Below, piece after piece: positions 17,966 to 26,500 of a DNA stretch of 64,000 nucleotides (position 1 is its first letter; each line of letters starts with the position of its first letter). Below the pieces are notes generated by a model that worked only from the letters and a program-made list of their open reading frames with translations, made no database searches and had not been told where the DNA came from. The translations under genes and the position numbers were made by a program. The stretch is from NCBI GenBank assembly GCA_041658185.1, contig JBBAAR010000003.1:124001-188000 (forward strand), in the 5' to 3' direction. The stretch is from UBA8919 sp041658185. GTDB taxonomy: Bacteria; Elusimicrobiota; UBA8919.

Positions 17966-18514
17966 TTATCTTCCCATATATGTAATAAGTTTCAATGATG
18001 CCGCAATCGTATCGGGTGATTCTTTGGAAGCCGGCCTTGGAGTTAAAGTAACATCGTATGTATTGATGACCCGTTCGTACTGTCCGATATCGGCAAGAAA
18101 ATTGGCAAGGTTGTGATAGTTACCGGTTACCTGTAAAGATATGGGAATTTCGGAAAAATATGTTTTCGGAGATTCTTTTGACGGCGTAAAATTCTGGACC
18201 GTTATTTTATGCTTTTCCAAAGTTTTTGTAATATCTCTTATAAGTTTCGGCAGGTCCTTTGATTTAGGAAGTTTTCTCTCCATCTCTTTCGCTTCAAGTT
18301 CTATAACCTTGAATTCCGCCTCCAGAACTTCAAGTTCCTGCGCCGCCTGGCGGGTTGTTTCAAGTTGCGACTGTTTCTGTGATAAATCCTGCTCCAGCCG
18401 GGCAATTTCACCTTTAATCGGATTATACAGATATTTCCAATATGCCCACAATCCCGCTGCAAACAGAATCGCGATAGCGCCCATTTCCTGATTTGTTAAT
18501 TTTCTCATTTCCAC
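17966..18514 (-). CDS. pilO: type IV pilus inner-membrane protein PilO
   Basis: 182 residues: short cytoplasmic N-terminus, one membrane segment (IAILFAAGLWAYWKYLY, about 14-30), a coiled coil (about 34-85) and a C-terminal ferredoxin-like domain (HKITVQNFTPSKE onward; LQVTGNYHNLANFLADIGQYERV). This is the PilO plan; PilO dimerises with PilN to align PilM and PilP. Start overlaps pilN by 10 bp and pilP follows after 5 bp. Confidence 0.9.
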   Translation of the reverse strand: MEMRKLTNQEMGAIAILFAAGLWAYWKYLYNPIKGEIARLEQDLSQKQSQLETTRQAAQELEVLEAEFKVIELEAKEMERKLPKSKDLPKLIRDITKTLEKHKITVQNFTPSKESPKTYFSEIPISLQVTGNYHNLANFLADIGQYERVINTYDVTLTPRPASKESPDTIAASLKLITYMGR

Positions 18515-19068
18515 ACCTGATTTATATAATCAACCGTTATAGAAAACTGCTTTTGTTGAATGCCTTTTCCGCCTACGGTTGATGCGATTCCGCTTATCTC
18601 GGGTTTTTGAAATAATTTAGAATCCTCTAGTGCCTGCAACAAGTCCGCTATAATATAATTATCATATGCCACCGCGCCGAATGCTAACGATGTGATGGCA
18701 TCTCCGTTTTTCGTATTCAGATTCATAAGCCACATTCCGTTAGGCAATGTTTTTACTATATCCTCCATAAGGAGCGGATAAAGAAGCCGTGTTTTTATAA
18801 GTCCCTCAAGCGCCGTTTTTTTAGCGTTGACGGCATCCCGTTGTGATTTAATACGGGCAATCTGGTCAATTACCGTCTGAAGTTGCGCAAGTTCTTTTTC
18901 CACGGTTGTGATTTCTTTTTTAAGTGCCGCCCTCTTGGCTAATTTTGATGTATAACCATAACCCAAAATAACAACAATAATGGCAACCGCTCCGATGGCA
19001 AGAAACGCGAATTCCGGATGTTCCTCTTTTACTATTGCTTCTTTCGGAATAAGATTTATTTTGGTCAT
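18505..19068 (-). CDS. pilN: type IV pilus assembly protein PilN
   Basis: 187 residues. The N-terminal MTKINLIPKE carries the INLIP motif that docks into PilM. One membrane segment (about 21-43), a coiled coil (50-90) and a small periplasmic alpha/beta domain follow. Overlaps pilO by 10 bp. The 121-nt gap back to pilM is filled by AAGGTTAAAGG-type satellite and shows no separate promoter that I can see. Confidence 0.92.
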   Translation of the reverse strand: MTKINLIPKEAIVKEEHPEFAFLAIGAVAIIVVILGYGYTSKLAKRAALKKEITTVEKELAQLQTVIDQIARIKSQRDAVNAKKTALEGLIKTRLLYPLLMEDIVKTLPNGMWLMNLNTKNGDAITSLAFGAVAYDNYIIADLLQALEDSKLFQKPEISGIASTVGGKGIQQKQFSITVDYINQVWK

Positions 19069-19077
19069 AGTAAAGTA

Positions 19078-19188
19078 AGGTTAAAGGTTAAAGGTTTAAG
19101 GTTAAAATTTTAAATCTCGTCTCCATTTTTTTATTATTTTTAATTTTCAATTCCATATTTTAACCTTTAATTTATACCTTTAACCTGT
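19078..19188. repeat. 7-bp satellite (GGTTAAA-type) between pilM and pilN
   Basis: Near-tandem heptamers of the GGTTAAA / TTTAACC type at both ends of the gap, with AT-rich filler between. The same satellite occurs at 30316-30345, 60448-60485 and 61628-61700, always beside pilus or TPR genes, and in coding DNA of moeA (40377-40415) and the barrel gene. Confidence 0.8.
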
Positions 19189-19189
19189 T

Positions 19190-20356
19190 TTACTTCACAT
19201 CGCCCCTTTTTCTCGTCGCTAATCCTACTGCAACGGCATACTGCGAAAATTTTGTGCCATCGCCGGCCGCAAGTATTTCAGGGTTTGCTATTTTTGAAAA
19301 AGGATTATATATCTCAACGGGAATGTGAACCTGCGATTCAATATACTTATCCAGCCCTTTCATCAATCCGCCGCCTCCGCCCAGATAAACCTTGTTTATT
19401 GTTTTTTCCCCCGTTGACTGCGTCTGATAAAAATCTATTGACCGCTGACACTCGGCGACCAGTTCCCTTGCAGGTGATATCAAAATTGTTGAAAGTTGTA
19501 ATGCTTCGTCGTTACCGTCGGATAGCGCCTTTTCTTTTTCTTCCGGTGTAACAAGAATTGCGAATTTTAATTTTTTTTCCTCCGATTGTTTCCAGTCAAT
19601 CTGAAGATTTCTCTGAATTGCTTTTGTGAAAGACGACGATGCGATAAAAACATCGCGGACAACCCGGGATGTCCCGTTTTCAATGATGGATATGTTTGTC
19701 GTTGCGACCCCGATATTTATTACCAGATAAACATTTTTAATTTCTTCCTCCGACGCATTGACCGTTATAGAATTTTCAAGTGCGAAAGAATCAACGTCCA
19801 CGACTACCGGTCTTAATCCCACCTCTGTCAGAATGTCTATTTTGTTTTGAATGATTTCTTTTTTTGCGGCGACTAAAATTGTCTCCATTTTCTGGGCGCC
19901 GTCTTCCGTCACATCTCCCAAAATCTGAAAACTTATATTTACATCCTGTATCGGAAAAGGAATAAACGGTTCCGCTTCAAACTGGATGGTTTTTCCAAGT
20001 TGCTCCTGGGTGAGTTTCGGAAATTTTACATATCGGACGATAACGGAATTGCCGCTGACGGAGGTTATAGCATCTTTTGCGGTGATTTTTTGCTCGTTGA
20101 TAACTTTTTTAATAGCATTAACGGCTAATTGTTTTTTTTCAATGGGAGTTGTTTCCGCCTGGTCGGGATTTGTGGCAATAGCCGTGCCGAACTTTTCAAG
20201 CGACCATTTGTCGCCGCCCGCGGCGCGTTTCATCTGGACAATTTTTACCGAGTAATTTCCGATGTCAATCCCGACAACCTCTTTCGGTTTGGAGAAAGGC
20301 ATTTTTATATTTTTCAGTTTTTCTACAAGTTGAGCAATTTGCGGCGGTAAATTCAT
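19190..20356 (-). CDS. pilM: type IV pilus actin-like ATPase PilM
   Basis: 388 residues. VGIDIGNYSVKIVQMKR (about 29-45) is the phosphate-1 motif of the PilM/FtsA actin fold. IQFEAEPFIPFPIQDVNISF near 125 and VYLGGGGGLMKGLDKYI near 324 are characteristic of PilM. It binds the PilN N-terminus on the cytoplasmic side. The ATG at 20356 is 9 nt after the -10 box of a consensus promoter, so the message would be almost leaderless. The alternative start Met19 (20302) gives a more usual length before VGIDIG; neither has a Shine-Dalgarno. Confidence 0.93.
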   Translation of the reverse strand: MNLPPQIAQLVEKLKNIKMPFSKPKEVVGIDIGNYSVKIVQMKRAAGGDKWSLEKFGTAIATNPDQAETTPIEKKQLAVNAIKKVINEQKITAKDAITSVSGNSVIVRYVKFPKLTQEQLGKTIQFEAEPFIPFPIQDVNISFQILGDVTEDGAQKMETILVAAKKEIIQNKIDILTEVGLRPVVVDVDSFALENSITVNASEEEIKNVYLVINIGVATTNISIIENGTSRVVRDVFIASSSFTKAIQRNLQIDWKQSEEKKLKFAILVTPEEKEKALSDGNDEALQLSTILISPARELVAECQRSIDFYQTQSTGEKTINKVYLGGGGGLMKGLDKYIESQVHIPVEIYNPFSKIANPEILAAGDGTKFSQYAVAVGLATRKRGDVK

Positions 20357-20365
20357 AATGTAATA

Positions 20366-20394
20366 AGTATAAATAATTTTATTGTTTTTGTCAA
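20366..20394 (-). promoter_or_regulatory. promoter of the pilM-to-glycosyltransferase operon
   Basis: Minus strand TTGACA (20389-20394), 17 nt, TATACT (20366-20371). The pilM ATG begins 9 nt after the -10 box. No other promoter of this quality was seen between here and 4938. Confidence 0.85.
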
Positions 20395-20465
20395 GTATTA
20401 TTTTTATTTTTTTATTTTTTTTACCCCGATAGGCATCGGGGCTCCGCAGCGCCGTTCCGGCAGGA

Positions 20466-20503
20466 AAAACGAAAAAAAGTAGACGGCAATTAAGTGCCGT
20501 CTA
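20466..20503 (-). terminator. rho-independent terminator after the giant PLD gene
   Basis: Minus strand: perfect 9-bp stem TAGACGGCA / TGCCGTCTA with a 6-nt loop (20480-20503), followed by a C and then a T-run interrupted by CG. Two smaller hairpins flank it: CCCCGAT-AGGC-ATCGGGG at 20424-20441 and an ACGGTT/AACCGT palindrome near 20520. The rest of 20395-20578 is low-complexity AT sequence and a CTCTAAT heptamer repeat (20544-20575). Confidence 0.85.
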
Positions 20504-20578
20504 CAAGTCGGTTTACTGCACGGTTAAAACCGTACCTGCAATTTTAATTCTCTAATCTCTAATCTCTAATCTCTGCCC

Positions 20579-23500
20579 TTATTCCGCTCCCACCTGTGTT
20601 GATATAATGTTTGTGGGTCTTCCGGTTGTCGGGTCAACCTTCATATAAGTAGTAATGGTTCGTGTTACGCCGCCCACCGTGACCTTTGATTTTATCATAA
20701 CCCGTCTTGGCGATGTGATTCTTCCGCCGTATCTTGTTATATCAACCCATCCGTAATCCCTGTCGTGAACCCTGCCGCAGGGATGGTTTGCATCGTCTGA
20801 GGTATCAATGAATTCCTTCCCATATGGGTTTTCAATTAAATCGCCGCGGGCAATACTGTTACCATGCGAACCCGCATAAGTAGGATATTGAGTTGTATTT
20901 GTAGTATCTATACCGCCGTGTGTTTCAAGATAATACGCCTGCGGGTCGTTGTCGCCGTTAGATGCCCAGATTCTATAATACAGATACACACAGGTTGAAA
21001 CCATAATATCGCTGTCCGAAGGCGCCGGAATTTCAGCAACCCATATCCCGTTTCCGTCACTCTCAACATTATAAGGTGCCATTGAAACCCTGCCTGCAAT
21101 ATGACCGTCGACTGCCGCACTGCTTTGCTGTGTTACATAATTACTGTCGGTTGCCCCGTCAACATTTTCAATTCTGATATACTGGCTATGATTTGAATCG
21201 TCATCACCTGGACCTGGGTCAACAGTCCCATATGTTGTATCATATGAGCCATCGGCATCAATCCATGTTGCCCTATTTTGCCACGCATAATAAAGCAAAA
21301 CATCGTGAGTGACCCGTTTTCCTTCCGAGTTGTAGCCCTCAAGTCCTTCCGCATAACTGTCGGAATTATCTGTCCTTCCGCCTTTTATTCCGGAGTTTTC
21401 AGTATAGTTTGTCGTATTGATAGCAAGAACATCATTCCCGTAATAATTTGTATTGGTTATATTCGGGTCTTTGAATGTCCTGTGGACATAATTCGGGTTG
21501 TCAATGTATGCCGTGCTTCCGAATATAGCAGTTGTAAATCTGCCGTCGTCGGTATCAAATAATCCGATATAGACCTTTACCGTCTCAACCGTGCTTCCGC
21601 AGGTAGTTGCAATTGAGCCGAGCGGCGCCGTAGGCCACGAAGGAGCGGTGTATGTGGCAGGAACAACTCCGAAAGGAGTCGTATGTGTTACGGAAACGAC
21701 GCCCGGTATGTTTTCAGGCATATATGCAACGGGCCTGGTGTAATCATCCTGAAGTACTCTGTAAGTGAACTGGTTTCCGGTTGCCTGTGCCGTTGATGCT
21801 GTATCCGTTATCCGCTGTTTATTTGTCGTCGGGTCTTTGTAAATCCATTTGAACGCACCTGACGACTGGTTGTCCCTCACCTTGAAAATATATTGGACCG
21901 TTGCACCTTCAGGAGCGCCCTTTGTGCAGTCGGAAGGATTTGAAGCAAAGTCCGGAAGCCCATAGCCCTCAAGTCCGGTATTTTCGCCGATGAGCCAGTG
22001 ATATTTGAGAAGATGCGGCGGCTGGTTGTCATCGCCGGCAGTTCCGCCGTTTGTCAATGCTGCCTTAGGCGCTGTTGACCAATCGGTTGTTGTTGCAAGC
22101 CACACGATAAACGCCTGATTGCCCGGCCAATTATTAGCGGTGTCGTCCGCTACATCCATAAAAGCGGTTCTCAGATAAAATTGCACCTGGTCTGAATAAA
22201 ATATATCGGTAATTCCGTCATGCCCCGCAGTGGTTAGAAAACTTGCGTTAAGCACAAGTTCATCGGTTGTTCTGTCTATCAGTGTTCTGGGTGCAAGATA
22301 TCTTTGTGAACCGACTGTTGATGAAATATTTTCATTTTGCGAATGCCTCAACGGAGAATAATTGTCAAAATCGGTTGTCGGGTATCTGCCGTCTCTGTTG
22401 CCTCTTCCCATAACAATTGCATCGTCTTTATCGCCGCTCGGCGTTCCCGGTGTTGCACCGACATAATACTTAAAATACCGAGAATACGGCTCACCGCTGG
22501 TTCCGTTATTTGCCGGATTGCCGTCATAACCTGCCGCTAAAATCCAGATGGTGCATCCCGCAGCATTCAAATCGGATGGAAAAAACGCCCTGATATCCCG
22601 CATTCCCGATTCATCAGATTTCCACCAGTTACTGTTGTTTGATAGCGATGTACCGCCTGAAAAAGAGTTGTCGCTTGTTGTCGGGACATTGCCGTTGGTT
22701 GTGTAATAAAACGTGCAGTTTGCCGCTGCTCCCGGCGGCGAGAATGAAACGCCGATAGCGACATCCTCATTATTCCATATTAGATTATTAGGGCCGCCGT
22801 CATCCACCTCATCTCCGTTTTTCCAGCCTCCTGCCCAAGAAAAATCATTTTCAAACCTGTCGGGAAGGTCGGATGTTATACACGGTTCCGTTCTCTTGAC
22901 CATCATCGGTGAATATATTCCGTCGGTGGGCGACTGAAAACCTATGTGGAAACGGTGGGCAGAATCAACCGTATTGTTATTTGTATCTGCGGCTGAAACC
23001 CATCCGTCGGAGTTTGTATCTCCTGCATCATCGGTGAATTTGAATGTCGGCGCCGGCGTGTTTGCATCCCCTGCCCGAACATAATAATAGAACCACTCGC
23101 CTGCTTTGTAATCGGTTCCGGAAGTAAGCACTACATAAAATTTATCCACATTGTAATTGGTGTCCGTGCCGTTATATGTCATTGTTTTTGTTTGCGTTGC
23201 AATCGTTGTTGATGTCCAGTAAGTAATGCTTGCACCGTAGACCGACCAACCGTTGCTTCCGGGTGACAGCCATGCCCAGAGCGTTTTGGATGATGTGACT
23301 GAAACGCTTGCATAGTCGGTCGGGTTTGTCGTCAGCCCCGTCCCGCCGTAAGCCGTCATTTTTTCCAGTTCAGGTCCTACCGCGGGTCCGTTGAAAACTT
23401 CCGGCGAGGTTAGAGGTGCCCTGCCGGAATCCGGTCCTTTCACAAAATAGAAATAATAATTATGCATTCCCGTTGAAAGTGTGGTTGAATAACTGAAATT

Positions 23501-26500
23501 GCCGGTATAAGTACCGCCTACATAAGACGAACCCGTGAGGTTCATAGGATATACAGTGCCGTCAATGACAACCTGTTTGGTGTCCGGCGGAACATCGCCG
23601 GAAACGACATTTTTGTAAGTTACCGTATATGTGAATGACTGGGTGACAATCGCGGTATCTGGGTTGACATCGTAAAGTGAAAGCGTGATGTTCGCAATTG
23701 CCGGTTCCCGTTGCGAATTTGTGTTCTGCGGGTCCGATGTAGTTCTATAAATGAAATCGTTGAGGTTGTTATCAGTGTCGTAACCGTTGCCCTCTAATTC
23801 ATCTACACCGCCGCTACCCATTGTAGCCGCTGTTGAATCTGTATTTGTCTTCCTTTCAATTGACCTGTTTGCCGCGGGATTTGTGCCATAAGCCGCTGTT
23901 TCATAATCAACTGATGCACCCGTTCCAACTTTATCAACAATCGTCACTCCTGCATCAGAATATAGAATTACACATCCGTCTGCCGGAATATTATCAACTG
24001 TTGAGTACTGTGTATTGGTAGAAACGGCTCCGTCATAACCATTGCAACCTATCAAAAAGAATCCGTGTGCTGGTATCGTTCCCGATAGTGTTGCTACAAG
24101 CGTGGCTTCTGTACCTGTTGAGTTCTTTTTTCTAAGTCGCCAGCCGCTCATCACGACATCAGAGTCCGTCGGATTGTAAAGTTCTACAAACTCATCCGTT
24201 GCGGCCGTGCCGTCTATCTGAATTTCGCTTATTACAATGTGTCCCGCGGGCCCGATATAACAGGATGCGATATTTGATTTAGCGGACTCGTTGGTTGCGT
24301 TATCAACCGTTGATACATAATAATAGTTGGTTGTGCCGTAGATAGGCGATGAGTCAAGATATCCCGCTACTGAGTCGTCATTTGCAATGAAAACGGGATT
24401 TGCACCTAAGGATTGTGTAGAACGCCAGATTTTGTAATTTTTTACGCCCGATGTATCCGTCGGCGCCGACCAGTTAAGTTGTATGCTGCCTCCCGAAAGC
24501 GATGCCGTCAGGTCTGCTATTGTCGTCGGCACAGTTACATCAATTTTTACCGTCCATGAAGCGCTCCACGGACTTGAAGAATCCGCTACATCCCAGACCT
24601 TAACTTGCCAACTCCAACTGCCGTCTGCTAAAGATGAACCGGGTGTATGAAAAGAACTGGTTGATGCGGTTTTTCCGGTATCGTAACTTCCGGGTCCCGA
24701 ACCAATAAGTTGGTATGCCGACTGGCTGTCTCCTGCATCCGGGTCGTTGAATGTCCAACTGAATGCCGGCGTCGGGTCGTTGGTCCAGTTAACAGCATCA
24801 TTAGGCGAACCATTTGTCGGCGCCGTCGGAGAACTATTGACAACCGCGCCTGCCGCAGTCGTGAATGTCCCGTAGCCATCAGCATCAAGCGTATGCCCTT
24901 TGTAAGTTGTCGTATTTCCAAGATTATCTTTCGCCTTAACTCTCCAGTAATATGTAATGCTGTTTGCCAATACCGGTGAAGTGGATGTTGATGTCTGCCA
25001 TCCGGTTTCTTTTAATCCAGTCGTAAAGCCGGCATCAAGAGCGATTTGTATCCAGTAATTTATCGGTGTTGATGTGTCGGTTGATGTATTCACGGTAAGC
25101 GTTGCAGTTGTTGAAACATTTACAGCATTGTTTGCAGGTGTTACAAGCCCGACATTCCCCGGCGCTGCAGTATCGCCTGCCGGTGCCGGCTCCGTTGCGC
25201 TTGCGGAATTTTGCGGGTCAGCTGCGGTTCTGTAGACAAAGTCATTAAGATTGTTGTTTGTATCATAACCGTTGCCTTGAAGTTCGTCCGCGCCGCCGCC
25301 AGCCATAGTGTCTGCGGTTGATGCCGCATTTGCCTTTCTTTCAATTGACCTGTTCGCTGCGGGATTTACATTAAAAGCAACCGTTTCAGAATCGGCATTG
25401 ACGCCGAAACCGACTTTATCAACAACGGTTGTACCTGCATCCGAATAAAGAATTACACACCCATCCGCCGGAATGTTATCAGCTGTTGAATATTGGGTAT
25501 TTGTTGAGATGGCTCCGTCATAACCATTGCAACCTATTAAAAAGAATCCGTGTGCCGGTATCGTTCCCGATAGTGTTGCTACAAGGTTGGCTTCTGCACC
25601 TGCTGAGTTCTTTTTTCTCAGTCGCCAGCCGCTCATCGCAATATCGCTATTTGTCGGATTGTAAAGTTCTACGAATTCATCCGTGGTCGTTCCACCCGCT
25701 ACCTGTATTTCACTTATTACGATATGATTAGTTCCGCCGGACTGCAATATTCCCGTATAAACGGACTTAAGAGGATTTGAAAGTGCGGATATGTTCGTGG
25801 CAATGTCAACCGCCGTAGCACCGTAATAATATGTTTTGTCTGCCAGAACGGTTGTATCGTCCCAAAGTGCCGTTGTGAACTTGGCGCCGTTCAGTTTTGT
25901 AACATTTGGTCCGCCTACTGTAAATGCCGAATAAGTTGCACGATAGACATTATATGTGTCTAATCCGGAAGGCGAAGCATCAGATGCCGTCCATGTAAGC
26001 GTTGAAGATGTCCCATTATAGCCGGCATCAAGCGAAGTCGGCGCGCCGACGCTCGTGTCAACCTTAAAAGCAATCGCACCGCCGTTTGCGACCGAATATG
26101 AACTTGTCAAGCCCGGCTCGTCAATGCACATAACCCGCCAGTAATAGCCCGCCGAATCTGCCAGCGTTTGTCCAGCGGCTCCGACGGTGTAAGAACCGCC
26201 TCCTGCCGCCTGACCTACCGTAAATGTTTTTGCTCCCTCAACAGCTAATGCCGATGTGTAATCAACCACTGGTGAGAGAAAATCCGCACTGTCATCAATC
26301 ACAAGGCGATATTTGACATTATTGATATCCGGGTCGTCAAGCGTGAATTCAAGTGAAGGGACATTGCTGTTTGTCCACAGACCGCTTACTAAACCGACAG
26401 GACCTAATCCAGTCGGCGCCGTCGGCGGATTGTTTACAACGGCTGCTGCTGTCACAAATTTTCCGTAGCCGTTCACATCAAGTGTATGACCTTTATAAGC

